From assembly GCA_012842745.1 (NCBI GenBank), contig DUSF01000037.1, positions 124,001 to 188,000 on the forward strand: a stretch of 64,000 bases of DNA, read 5' to 3'. Positions 54,858 through 64,000 of this stretch are shown in pieces. Each line of letters opens with the position of its first letter. Position 1 is the stretch's first letter. The notes beneath the pieces were generated by a model. The model made no database searches, was not told the origin of the DNA, and saw nothing but the letters and a program-made list of their open reading frames with translations. The stretch is from Bacillus sp. (in: firmicutes). Its GTDB lineage: Bacteria > Bacillota > Bacilli > Bacillales > Bacillaceae_J. Made by a program: the position numbers and the translations under genes.

Positions 54858-54871
54858 TGGGGCTAATTATC

Positions 54872-55027
54872 ATGGCTAAGAAAAAACAATTCCCACTTCG
54901 AATAGATCCTAAGCTATACGAGGTTCTTGAAAAGTGGGCTCAAGATGAGTTAAGAAGCGTCAATACCCATATCGAATACCTATTAAGAGAGGCGGCAAAA
55001 AAAGCGAAGAGGCTTAAAGATTCATAG
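54872..55027 (+). CDS. Arc/CopG-type small DNA-binding protein
   Basis: A 51-residue protein MAKKKQFPLRIDPKLYEVLE followed by KWAQDELRSVNTHIEYLLRE, matching the ribbon-helix-helix pattern of Arc-like proteins. It lies 14 bases after the SPFH gene and ends before a strong terminator. In relatives it is annotated as toxin-antitoxin or Arc-family, but no toxin gene is next to it; it more likely works with or regulates the SPFH gene. Confidence 0.8.
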   Translation: MAKKKQFPLRIDPKLYEVLEKWAQDELRSVNTHIEYLLREAAKKAKRLKDS

Positions 55028-55032
55028 GAATG

Positions 55033-55073
55033 AAAATAGCTACAGAGGATTTCAAATCCTCTGTAGCTATTTT
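55033..55073 (+). terminator. terminator after the SPFH-Arc operon
   Basis: AAATAGCTACAGAGGATTT is followed after one C by AAATCCTCTGTAGCTATTT, a nearly perfect 18-20-bp stem with an A/T-rich end, centred near 55053. Confidence 0.9.
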
Positions 55074-55095
55074 ATCGCATGATTTATTAAAAAGC

Positions 55096-55617
55096 TTAAT
55101 CCGATTTTTCTTCGCTAAGGTCACACACATCATTTATTTTAAGAAACAAGTTCTGATTCCGATAGGAATAATCATCTGTTATTTCCGTACTAAACCAGTG
55201 CGGTATTTCAAAATGCTTTGCCTCTGCCTCAGAATCAAACTCTACCTTTACAATTATTAATCCTTCTAATTTGCCGAAATACTTAAAGATTGTTAAATGG
55301 TGCCCACAGTAATCATAAAATAAGCGCTTCTTGATGATTGGTTTAAACTCATAGATTAGCTGCTTATAAGTATGTTCCTCGATTTCAACTTCTGTTTTGA
55401 TGCGGGACATTCCTTGTCCCTTCTTAATGGTAAGAAAATAAGAAAGTGTGTGGGGTTCGGAGCTATAATCCTCAATTCTTCTAATCCTTACCTCTTCATC
55501 ATCTCCAAAAGCAATATAAAACTGTTCAACTAAATCAATAGCAACTACATCTAACCGCTCTAACAGATAATCATTCTCGACTAAAAACTTTCTGTCTATT
55601 TTCTTTCCGGGCTCCAA
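55096..55617 (-). CDS. CYTH-domain triphosphate-tunnel protein
   Basis: A 173-residue CYTH protein, a family that hydrolyses inorganic or nucleoside triphosphates. The barrel strands include VRIRRIED, YFLTIKKGQG and GLIIVKVEFDSEAEAKHFE. The N-terminal ExExK signature is altered: GKKIDRKFLV has Lys and Asp in place of the two Glu. GAGGTG precedes TTG 55617. The change could reduce metal binding or shift substrate, so activity is uncertain. Cytoplasmic; monocistronic. Confidence 0.8.
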   Translation of the reverse strand: MEPGKKIDRKFLVENDYLLERLDVVAIDLVEQFYIAFGDDEEVRIRRIEDYSSEPHTLSYFLTIKKGQGMSRIKTEVEIEEHTYKQLIYEFKPIIKKRLFYDYCGHHLTIFKYFGKLEGLIIVKVEFDSEAEAKHFEIPHWFSTEITDDYSYRNQNLFLKINDVCDLSEEKSD

Positions 55618-55837
55618 TTTTAATCACCTCTATTTTTTTATAAACCTAATCTAATTACTATTTACTCTAAGTCTATTAAGAACATAACTTCATGATGCTA
55701 ATAATTTGTCCACTTGGATGAATTATTTTTTGTTTTATATGCAGCCATTTCAATTTTTAGCGCTTAAATTACTAATTTCCCCATTTGACGTATGATAAAA
55801 TGAAGGAACGAAGAAAACAAGAATCGGGGGAAGCTTC

Positions 55838-56323
55838 TTGAAGGAAAAAATATTTTGGATTTGTATGGTAATTGTTGTTTTTAGTTGGGTGGGCAATTAT
55901 TTGTATTTTCAATCGAAACAGCTTGAACACCCCATTTTTTTGGACCACTATTATGAAACTTATTTGCAGGATGAAACATATATAACATTCTATTATTTAA
56001 GCAATAAGATGGACCAATCTCAGGTAAGCTATGCTTTACTTGATGGGATTGAGGCCTACCCTGCTTCAGACGGAGATTTTTGGAATTGGACAGCAAATAA
56101 ACCAAGGTTTGCGCAGGAGTTTTCCCATCAGTATTTAAAATCAGTGAGATTGAAGTTGCCTAAATTCAATCTACCGATCGAGGAAGGATCGGACGATATA
56201 TGGTCGTTCGAGGAAATAACGGTTGCTTTTTCAGACCGACAAACCGTTACGGCCAACGTAGGAAAAATTAATACTTGTCTTTTATATTTTCCAGCTCATT
56301 ATGGCGATTGTTCAGCAACATGA
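55838..56323 (+). CDS. membrane-anchored protein of unknown function (possible 5' part of a frameshifted gene)
   Basis: A 161-residue product from TTG 55838 (GGGGGAAGC upstream), with a TM anchor (IFWICMVIVVFSWVGNYLYF) and an external acidic domain (FLDHYYETYLQDETYITFYY; IWSFEEITVAFSDRQT). The end (NTCLLYFPAHYGDCSAT) looks out-of-frame against the next reading frame, which overlaps by 23 bases and has MAIVQQHDDES with no ribosome binding site of its own. A single-base indel near 56265-56300 would join the two. Neither family was recognised. Confidence 0.5.
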   Translation: MKEKIFWICMVIVVFSWVGNYLYFQSKQLEHPIFLDHYYETYLQDETYITFYYLSNKMDQSQVSYALLDGIEAYPASDGDFWNWTANKPRFAQEFSHQYLKSVRLKLPKFNLPIEEGSDDIWSFEEITVAFSDRQTVTANVGKINTCLLYFPAHYGDCSAT

Positions 56324-56528
56324 CGATGAAAGCTTAATTAGACGTTCATCGAGGACATTTCACGGCTACATCATTGTGATGCTACTTACGATGATTGCAA
56401 ATTCCTTTACAATCAATTTTTCAACGCAGCAATTCATCGGAATAGCAATTATTTCCGCTATCTTAGGTTTTATTATAGAAATCGTATTTCTAATCCTATT
56501 GAGGGCGATACGCAAAACAATCGCTTAA
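56301..56528 (+). CDS. two-helix membrane protein, possible 3' part of the preceding gene
   Basis: 75 residues: MAIVQQHDDESLIRRSSRTF, then two hydrophobic segments (GYIIVMLLTMIANSFTINF; FIGIAIISAILGFIIEIVFL). ATG 56301 has no ribosome binding site and lies 23 bases inside the previous gene, in another frame. It may be translated by coupling or be the rest of a frameshifted gene whose product would have three membrane segments. Confidence 0.4.
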   Translation: MAIVQQHDDESLIRRSSRTFHGYIIVMLLTMIANSFTINFSTQQFIGIAIISAILGFIIEIVFLILLRAIRKTIA

Positions 56529-56639
56529 TAAGTTTACTTTAGCCTTCTTTACAAAAAGTTAATGCTTAATTTACCTTTTGTTAACAATTGACAATTAAAA
56601 TAGAAATATACACTAATTCATTTAAAGAAGGTGCAACAA

Positions 56640-57494
56640 TTGAATAGACAGTTATATCCAAGAGTTTGGATTAATAGCTTTTACTCCTATTTAAAATATT
56701 TAAACAATAGACAAAAAAAGGAGATTTTACATTATAGGCGATTTATGGAATTTAAAAAAATAATGGAAAGTAAATCATTAGCTACATTTTTTCAGCCCAT
56801 TTTAGAATTAGAATCTGGCGAGACATTAGGCTACGAAGTATTAAACCGTCCTGCTCGTTCCAGACTATTTCCGAATACTGAAGAATTTTATAATTTTGTT
56901 GGCCAAACAGAGCAAGTATTTTCATTCGAGTGTTTTTGTAGAAATTTATCGCTCTCACGTTTTATTGCTAAGACAAAAGAAAATACTCTCAAGAATAACC
57001 TCTTGATTTTTATAAATATTCACCCTAACGTATTATTAGATTCAAACTACCATAGTGGCGAAACACTCCAACTTTTACAAGAGCTAGGTATAAAACCTAG
57101 TCAGGTTGTTTTTGAGCTAACAGAAAAAAGTGCAGTAACAGACTTTACATTATTTGAAAAAGTTCTCTCAAATTACCGTTCACAAGGATTTCGAATTGCA
57201 ATTGATGATGTAGGTTCAGGGTACAATAGCCTCAAAACGTTAGTTTATTTGAAACCAGAATTTATCAAGCTTGACCAATCACTTATTAAAAATATAGACC
57301 AAAATATTGAGCAACAGCAATTGGTTGCTTTAATAATTGAATATGCAAATCAATCTTCTACAAAAATTATCGCTGAAGGCATAGAAACAGTAGGTGAACT
57401 AAGATTTATATATGAAAAAGGCGTACATTACGGGCAAGGCTATGCGCTAGGGAAACCACAGGAGGATATTCGACCAGGGGTAATGCGGATTTAA
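56640..57494 (+). CDS. EAL-domain protein (c-di-GMP phosphodiesterase or receptor)
   Basis: A 284-residue protein with a short basic N terminus and one EAL domain. The signature is EVLNRP (Val in place of Ala), followed by FINIHPNVL, VFELTEKSAV, the metal-binding DDVGSGYNSL, LKPEFIKLDQSLI, and AEGIET. The Glu of EVL, Asn of NIHP, Glu of ELTE, DD, Lys and Glu of AEGIE are kept, so hydrolysis of c-di-GMP is possible. GAAGG lies 7 bases before TTG 56640; a GTG at 56631 overlaps that site. Similar to YkuI-like proteins. A tandem repeat follows it. Confidence 0.85.
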   Translation: MNRQLYPRVWINSFYSYLKYLNNRQKKEILHYRRFMEFKKIMESKSLATFFQPILELESGETLGYEVLNRPARSRLFPNTEEFYNFVGQTEQVFSFECFCRNLSLSRFIAKTKENTLKNNLLIFINIHPNVLLDSNYHSGETLQLLQELGIKPSQVVFELTEKSAVTDFTLFEKVLSNYRSQGFRIAIDDVGSGYNSLKTLVYLKPEFIKLDQSLIKNIDQNIEQQQLVALIIEYANQSSTKIIAEGIETVGELRFIYEKGVHYGQGYALGKPQEDIRPGVMRI

Positions 57495-57505
57495 TCATAT
57501 CAAGA

Positions 57506-57692
57506 CCTCACCGTAACGTTTCACGGTCATGTTTGTTGTCTACCTCACAGTTTCTTGGCCGCATTCCATCATTTCACGGTCATGGTTCCTGCTTCCTCAC
57601 CGTTTCTTGATTACATTCCATCGTTTTGCGGACAAATTCCTCGCAACCTCTCAGTTTCTTGCCACATTCCATCGGTTCACAGACGCGGGCAA
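57506..57692. repeat. degenerate tandem repeat, 52-base period, about 3.7 units
   Basis: The 57495-57908 gap holds this array. Units start with CCTCACCG/CCTCACAG at 57506 (short, 37 bases), 57543, 57595 and 57647. Each full unit contains CTC(A/T)C.GTTTCTTG, CATTCCATC and a CACGGTCATG-like or GCGGACA segment. Identity is imperfect (roughly two-thirds to three-quarters by eye). No start codon or ribosome binding site makes it a gene. After it, 57693-57890 shows no clear feature. Confidence 0.75.
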
Positions 57693-57908
57693 GTTGATTC
57701 TCATTCTTTCGCTTGAACTCGGGTTTAAGCGACCGATGTTTTTGCGAAACCACATCAAACAACATAAGACAACCAAAAAAAAGAAATAGTAATTGAAAAA
57801 ATTGCCGTTTCACCGTATATTGAATAGGTAATTCTTATAATAACATCAATTTCGCAAACAATAATATTCAGGCCGAATAATGGTCTTGAAATGGAGGATT
57901 TGATCATC

Positions 57909-58937
57909 GTGACGTTAGGGCCACGAGTCATTAAAACGGGCATTGCTGTGACGCTTGCGTTATATATTTGTTCAATCTTTAAGCTTGAATCAGCTGTGTT
58001 TGCCGGAGTAGCTGCCATTTTTACAATCCAGCCGTCGATTTACCGAACATGGAAACAGGTGTGGGACCAAGTACAGACGAATACATTGGGTGCTTTAATC
58101 GCCATTTGTGCTGTCTATTTTATTGGGAACGATCCGATTGCCATTGGTCTTGTTATGATTATCGTTATTTTAATAAGTTTGAAATTAAAGATGGCAGAAA
58201 CGATTACCCTTACGTTAGTTACTGTGCTGGCGATTATGAGTGCACCGACAAATGAAGATTTAAGCTTTGCTTTGCATCGCTTTGAGATTATTTTAATTGG
58301 AATGACCTCGGCTTTATTAGTAAATATTCTCATTTATCCACCAAATTACAAAAAAAATTACGTGGACAAAGTTCATGCAGTGTTTGAAAATATGTCGCTC
58401 TTGATGAGCACATCAATATCGAATGAAATGACCGAAAAATCACATCAGAAGCAAATGAAGGAATTGGAGAATGATATTTTAAAATTAGAAGAACAATACA
58501 GGCTATTTGATGAAGAGCGCGAGAAAATGGCAAAAATAAATAATATGAATTTACGGGAAATTGTTGTTTTCAAACAAATGTTAAAATCGCTCCAGCAAGG
58601 GTTTATTGTGCTAGAAAATATAGACGAGTTTTATTTTCAATGTAAGCGAAACTCGGAAGAAAATCATTTATTTGATCAACAAATCGAACAATTACTAAAG
58701 TATCATAAGCTATTTTTATTAAAGTATGATGGCATCATTAAAAATGATGAACCACAACTTGATGAGGATATTATGACACGTACAATCTCTTTTTTAGAAA
58801 AAGTCTTAGATTCCCACAACGAAGACCGCGAAAAAAAAATCAATCTTACTGTAATCAGTTCGTCCATTTATAAATATGCCTATCAAATTGAACGGTTAAA
58901 CAGGCTTATTGAACAGTACAACAAAAAAGTACAATAA
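57909..58937 (+). CDS. aromatic acid exporter-like (FUSC/ArAE) membrane protein
   Basis: A 342-residue protein with about five to six N-terminal membrane helices (GPRVIKTGIAVTLALYICSI; FAGVAAIFTIQPSIYRTWKQ) and a helical cytoplasmic domain with long charged coiled segments (KQMKELENDILKLEEQYRLF). GGAGG lies 11 bases before GTG 57909, which gives the typical N terminus close to the first helix; ATG 57891 is an alternative. Family members are putative exporters of aromatic acids; no substrate proof. Confidence 0.82.
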   Translation: MTLGPRVIKTGIAVTLALYICSIFKLESAVFAGVAAIFTIQPSIYRTWKQVWDQVQTNTLGALIAICAVYFIGNDPIAIGLVMIIVILISLKLKMAETITLTLVTVLAIMSAPTNEDLSFALHRFEIILIGMTSALLVNILIYPPNYKKNYVDKVHAVFENMSLLMSTSISNEMTEKSHQKQMKELENDILKLEEQYRLFDEEREKMAKINNMNLREIVVFKQMLKSLQQGFIVLENIDEFYFQCKRNSEENHLFDQQIEQLLKYHKLFLLKYDGIIKNDEPQLDEDIMTRTISFLEKVLDSHNEDREKKINLTVISSSIYKYAYQIERLNRLIEQYNKKVQ

Positions 58938-58942
58938 AAATA

Positions 58943-59019
58943 TTTCGTCAACCGATTATTGTTCCCTAAAGTGATTGTTTCTATCCAATCAAACTCAAGA
59001 CCATAATCGGTTGACGAAA
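58943..59019. terminator. long inverted repeat, probable bidirectional terminator
   Basis: TTTCGTCAACCGATTAT (58943-58959) is perfectly inverted at 59003-59019 (17 bp), with a 43-base loop. It lies between convergent genes. The loop is longer than normal for a terminator. Confidence 0.65.
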
Positions 59020-59023
59020 ACTT

Positions 59024-59692
59024 TTAAAAGTGTATAAACGGATTTTTCCACTCCATCAACACACCATAATGATGTGATTCCTTATCATCCAAGTAGTTTT
59101 CAACAATCGCCAGTGGCTTCCTTCCACATCGTAATAAGAACGTAATAACTGGATCCTTTAATTTCCCCTCCACGACGGCTCGGATGTATTCCTCAGCAGA
59201 TAGCTGCCCTGCTACTTGTTGATAGCCTGGCATCCGCCCTCCGCCAAGAAGCCGCTCTAAGCCTTGCTGAATGACAACATGGTACATCGCCTGCATCATC
59301 AATTTGCCTAGACCATATTTGCGAAAGCTTGGCCTGACAGCAATATCGACAATATAAAGCGTATTTCCATTAGGATTATGACTACGAATATAGCCATTAT
59401 CGGTGATTTCTTCCCATGTGTGCTTTGGACTTTTTTCATCGAAATTGACGATTAAGCTGGTCATCGAACCTGCCATCTTACCATCAACCTCGATACACAA
59501 TGCACCGTCCGAAAACAATGTAACATGATTGGTGAGTTGCTCCTTATCCCACCACAATTCAGACGGAAAAGGAGGTGGAAAACATTCAGACTGGATTTGA
59601 ATCAGTTCATCAAAATCCTCCCGTGTGTAATTACGGATGACGACTGGAAATGACTTGCCATCATGAAAAAGAAAAAATTCACTTCGATACAT
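59024..59692 (-). CDS. GNAT-family N-acetyltransferase
   Basis: A 222-residue GNAT enzyme with VDIAVRPSFRKYGLGKLMMQ, the acetyl-CoA-binding motif A, and a proximal VVIRNYTREDFDELIQIQSE start. In YhcX-type proteins this domain is N-terminal to a nitrilase domain in one polypeptide; here the nitrilase is a separate upstream gene on the same strand (82 bases before). ATG 59692 follows AGGGTGAGG. Confidence 0.85.
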   Translation of the reverse strand: MYRSEFFLFHDGKSFPVVIRNYTREDFDELIQIQSECFPPPFPSELWWDKEQLTNHVTLFSDGALCIEVDGKMAGSMTSLIVNFDEKSPKHTWEEITDNGYIRSHNPNGNTLYIVDIAVRPSFRKYGLGKLMMQAMYHVVIQQGLERLLGGGRMPGYQQVAGQLSAEEYIRAVVEGKLKDPVITFLLRCGRKPLAIVENYLDDKESHHYGVLMEWKNPFIHF

Positions 59693-59774
59693 TAGCACCT
59701 CACCCTTCTACATGTTTTCCCTTAATGCCAGCATATCAAGCAAACGCTTCGGCGCACACAAACACATCCACTTT

Positions 59775-60638
59775 CTATATAGTTTCCCAATCAACATATA
59801 AATCGGTACGACGGTCTCGCCAAGTCGTTACCGAGCCTTTTTCACGTACCTCATAAAGCAAACGTAAATCTAGGTCTGCTGTCACGATCATGTCCTGATT
59901 AATTTCCCCTTCTACTAAAAGTCCCTTTGGTGGAAACGGAATATCATTAGGTGTGATTACAGCTGCCTGCCCGAAGTTAGCTCGCATAAAATCTACTGTT
60001 GGTAACGAACCGACTGTCCCTGTGACGACAACATATACTTGATTTTCAATGGCACGGGCATGGCTTGTATAGCGAACTCGGTGAAATCCATGACGATCAT
60101 CTGTACATGATGGGCAAAAAATAACATCGGCTCCCTTTGCTTTTGCGATTCTAACAATTTCCGGAAACTCAATATCATAGCATGTGAGAATCGCAATCTT
60201 GCCCTTATCTGTATCAAATATTTTAAATGAATCGCCTGCAGACATATTCCATTCTTGGATCTCTGTCGGTGTAATATGAAGTTTAGCCTGTTCTTCCACT
60301 CTTCCATCTGGGTAAAAAAGATGAGCGACATTATAAAACAGATGATTTCTCTCAACAACATGTGTACCGCCGATAATATGCATTCCTGTTTCCTCAGCGA
60401 ATTTTTTAAATAAACGAATATATTGCTCTGTAAAAGCAGGTAATTCATTTATTGTTAAGCCCACCCCTTGTTCATTTCCAATTGATAATAGCTGTGTTGT
60501 AAAAAATTCCGGAAATAGTACAAACTCTGAGCCAAACTCCTGAGCCGTTTTTATATAATGTTCACATTGATTGGCAAACTCTTCGAAAGATTTTATCGTG
60601 TGCAGATGGTATTGAACGGCTGATACTCTAATTTTCAA
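59775..60638 (-). CDS. carbon-nitrogen hydrolase (nitrilase superfamily)
   Basis: A 287-residue C-N hydrolase with the Glu-Lys-Cys triad: Glu44 in LFPEFF, Lys119 in AKLHITPTE, and Cys153 in LTCYDIEFPE. It hydrolyses amides or nitriles of an unknown substrate; relatives include the hydrolase part of YhcX. Downstream gene is a GNAT acetyltransferase, so the pair probably acts together on one metabolite. ATG 60638 follows GGGGGGAA. Confidence 0.9.
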   Translation of the reverse strand: MKIRVSAVQYHLHTIKSFEEFANQCEHYIKTAQEFGSEFVLFPEFFTTQLLSIGNEQGVGLTINELPAFTEQYIRLFKKFAEETGMHIIGGTHVVERNHLFYNVAHLFYPDGRVEEQAKLHITPTEIQEWNMSAGDSFKIFDTDKGKIAILTCYDIEFPEIVRIAKAKGADVIFCPSCTDDRHGFHRVRYTSHARAIENQVYVVVTGTVGSLPTVDFMRANFGQAAVITPNDIPFPPKGLLVEGEINQDMIVTADLDLRLLYEVREKGSVTTWRDRRTDLYVDWETI

Positions 60639-60766
60639 TATGTGATTCCCCCCAACATTATTTTTCTCATGCTTCTTATGGATAATATATATTAAAATTT
60701 ATCGGAAATAAAGATTATAAGAATCTATAGGGGGATTACTTGCAAAAGGTCGTTTCGTAAGAGAGA

Positions 60767-60789
60767 ACGGACACAGAATCTGTGTCCGT
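60767..60789 (-). terminator. terminator of thiC
   Basis: ACGGACACAGA and TCTGTGTCCGT form a perfect 11-bp stem with a single A between, an extremely tight palindrome. T-rich sequence is on the right. It ends the leftward thiC transcript and has the CGGACA core seen in repeats near 14 kb. Confidence 0.6.
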
Positions 60790-60807
60790 AAAAATTTTGT
60801 TTATCTA

Positions 60808-62631
<1,824 letters not shown>

Positions 62632-62667
62632 CTAGACAAAATTAGCAGTAGGGGGCAGGATAAAATA

Positions 62668-62707
62668 GAAAAAAAGCCGAATCCAAATATGGATGGACCC
62701 GGCTTTA
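62668..62707 (-). terminator. terminator arm of the thiC TPP riboswitch
   Basis: Reading leftward AAAGCCGGGTCCATCC pairs with GGATTCGGCTTTTTTT (62706-62668), giving a stem ending in a run of T. It lies between the aptamer and thiC, so TPP binding should end transcription here. Confidence 0.85.
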
Positions 62708-62734
62708 TGTGTAGAATATGCAAGCAAAAAGAAG

Positions 62735-62835
62735 ATGTTAACTTCCCTACGCTGGTATGATCCAGATCAGGTCCAAAGGGTCAAGAAACTTCAACGCGTT
62801 TCCTTCTCAGCCCAAGCTCATTGGACCCCCCTAGT
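62735..62835 (-). promoter_or_regulatory. TPP (THI-box) riboswitch
   Basis: On the minus strand GGGTCCAATGAGCTTGGGCTGAGA (P1-P2 side), ACCCTTTGGACCTGATCTGGAT and CATACCAGCGTAGGGAA are the conserved THI-box segments. It is followed by a terminator at 62668-62707 and by thiC. High TPP represses thiC. Confidence 0.95.
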
Positions 62836-62922
62836 TAGTGCTATTCAATTTGTTTTAAGTATACATGATATTCAGAAAGATTAAAAGTAAAAAGTACAAT
62901 CTATGCCCATAGCACCCATCCT

Positions 62923-63144
62923 TTACTCAAATGTAAAGCTTTTTATAATTGTAGGAATGTCTTTAACCATTTCTTCATATCGTTTTAATTCATCGCCTTC
63001 TAGAACTTGATCCAGCGGGGTGTAATAAAGGTAAACATCACCGTTATGACGGGTGATTTCCTTTGCAGTGCCTGTTGGACCTTCCGCTTGCGCCTTTTTC
63101 CACTCCTCTTCCGAAATAGTAGTAATATTCTTTTTAAGGAAAAA
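62923..63144 (-). pseudogene. truncated C-terminal fragment of an unknown gene
   Basis: An open frame without start codon encodes 73 residues (LKKNITTISEEEWKKAQAEG, then TGTAKEITRHNGDVYLYYTP, ending KDIPTIIKSFTFE) to a TAA at 62923-62925. It begins right after stops at 63145-63153, which is also where the CorA-like gene ends, so the 5' half has been removed or replaced. Family not recognised. Confidence 0.5.
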
Positions 63145-63150
63145 TCAAGT

Positions 63151-64000
63151 TTACCGAGAAAAATAATTTTTTTTGTAAAAAACAAAGATGAATAGGCCTG
63201 TCAGCACGATCGTAATAGCAATCACAAGGAAAAATGAATTGGACACATCTTGAAAAGGCAAAGGCACATTCATCCCAAAAATGCTAGCGATTAACGTTGG
63301 GACTGAAAAAATAATCGTAAGTGCGGCCAGCAATTTAAGCACGCGGTTTACATTGTTTTGAATTACATTCCCGTACGCATCCATCACGTTATTTAAATTC
63401 GTTTGGTTGATATCCGTTACTTCATAAGCTTGCGCCAACTCAATCAGAACATCATCTAAAACACTTGCATCGTCTTCATATAGTTCGATGTAGTTGCCAT
63501 ACAATATTTTTTGCATCGTAAATTTCATCTGTTTTAAAGATGTTACCATATAAATAAGACTTTCGTTCAAATATAGAAGCGTGTACATCTCGCGATTACG
63601 ATAAGACTTAGCAAGTTCCTCTTCTGCCATTGTAATATCATGTTCAATCGTTGCTAAAAAACGAATATATGCGCGCGCTGTTACACTTAATATATTTAAA
63701 GTATTTCGCATTTTCATGTTCGATGCAGAAAAATTCACCTTGCCTGTAAAAAGGTTTTGCATTAAAGGAATTTCTTCACTGCAAATCGTAATCATATGAT
63801 CTTCCGTATGAATGATGCCCATAGGTATCGTGCGATATTTCACATCATCGCATGAACTTACAACGTCTACTCGATCATATGGAACGTGAATCACAATCAA
63901 GACGGTTCCATCACGTTCTTCAATCCGAGATTGTTCCTCCTTATCAAGTGAATCAATTAAAAAATCCCTTGGAACAGCAAGAGCCGAAACCACATAGTCA
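63151..64000 (-). CDS. corA: CorA-like magnesium/divalent cation transporter (5' end outside window)
   Basis: Gene continues past the right edge; the frame is open to base 64000 (DYVVSALAVPRD is still read through). 282 or more residues are visible. The long cytoplasmic helical domain (DITMAEEELAKSYRNREMYT) and the GMN signature in ASIFGMNVPLPF before the last membrane helix (FFLVIAITIVLTGLFIFVFY) identify the CorA family (pentameric Mg2+ channel). A few dozen N-terminal residues are missing. Stop TAA 63153-63151. A truncated unrelated fragment lies just downstream. Confidence 0.9.
   Translation of the reverse strand, partial: DYVVSALAVPRDFLIDSLDKEEQSRIEERDGTVLIVIHVPYDRVDVVSSCDDVKYRTIPMGIIHTEDHMITICSEEIPLMQNLFTGKVNFSASNMKMRNTLNILSVTARAYIRFLATIEHDITMAEEELAKSYRNREMYTLLYLNESLIYMVTSLKQMKFTMQKILYGNYIELYEDDASVLDDVLIELAQAYEVTDINQTNLNNVMDAYGNVIQNNVNRVLKLLAALTIIFSVPTLIASIFGMNVPLPFQDVSNSFFLVIAITIVLTGLFIFVFYKKNYFSR

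Noticed and set aside
54872-55027. Toxin-antitoxin module from the Arc-like gene
   Set aside because: No toxin-like gene is adjacent; the partner is an SPFH protein, a pairing known for this subgroup.
57506-57692. CRISPR array
   Set aside because: The 52-base units are contiguous and degenerate, with no unique spacers, and there is no cas gene in the window.
62923-63150. TGA before the truncated fragment as a Sec codon
   Set aside because: A TAA lies in the same frame two codons upstream, so no longer protein can be made across it.

Overview
The window is chromosomal DNA of a low-GC, spore-forming member of the Bacillaceae that is neither B. subtilis nor B. cereus. Two blocks keep the B. 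subtilis gene order. The first is lexA / ynzC / tkt / sirA / yneF / ccdA / yneI / ccdC / yneK. The second is glnA-glnR / ynbB / hflX / spoVK. spoVK and sirA are sporulation genes. Strong AGGAGG-type ribosome binding sites, many TTG/GTG starts, T-box and TPP leaders and a GlnR operator pair also fit Bacillales. No phage, IS transposase or CRISPR array was seen.

The outstanding theme is selenium. At 3.3-8.7 kb a SelW-like gene with an in-frame TGA (3347-3583, minus, CxxU motif) lies divergent to selD, which itself reads through a TGA (3739-4785, Sec16). Next come a LysR regulator, a GT4 glycosyltransferase and selB. selB, the glycosyltransferase and lysR form one minus-strand unit, with only 3 bases between selB and the glycosyltransferase. 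tRNA-Sec (anticodon UCA) is at 18204-18300, and the tRNA 2-selenouridine synthase gene mnmH is at 21.2-22.2 kb, inserted into the conserved ccdA-yneF block. selA is not in the window. The glycosyltransferase resembles SenB-type selenosugar synthases, so this may be a selenium locus with a third, carbohydrate-linked branch. That last step is inference.

Layout: 0-3.3 kb, Hsp20 and a cydABS-type terminal oxidase; 3.3-8.7 kb, selenium locus; 9-12.9 kb, Ca2+-type P-ATPase, two-gene fluoride channel and thioesterase; 13-18.1 kb, phosphoesterase, YkoP-like protein, niacin transporter, cysteine-free Cu/Zn SOD and an SDR; 18.2-32 kb, tRNA-Sec and the conserved core (cytochrome c maturation, SirA, transketolase, LexA, nitrogen control, HflX, SpoVK). 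From 32 to 64 kb is a patchwork of accessory genes: a T-box-controlled methyltransferase/racemase pair, LysR-MFS, a chemoreceptor, an ArsB-like transporter, ba3-type cytochrome oxidase with its small subunit IIa, a Gly-rich repeat protein, a rifamycin phosphotransferase homologue, an SPFH/Arc pair, an EAL protein, separate nitrilase and GNAT genes, thiC with a TPP riboswitch, and a CorA-like transporter cut by the window end.

Several genes are decaying: a GGDEF protein with its middle missing, a phosphoesterase with a TGA, a lipoprotein with a TAG, and two truncated remnants. Short inverted or direct repeats occur at 14.0, 14.8, 42.8/43.8 and 57.5 kb. Selenophosphate from SelD would feed Sec-tRNA synthesis and MnmH; SelB and tRNA-Sec then allow SelD and the SelW-like protein to be made. 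Function calls rest on recognised motifs and remembered family features; no database search was run.
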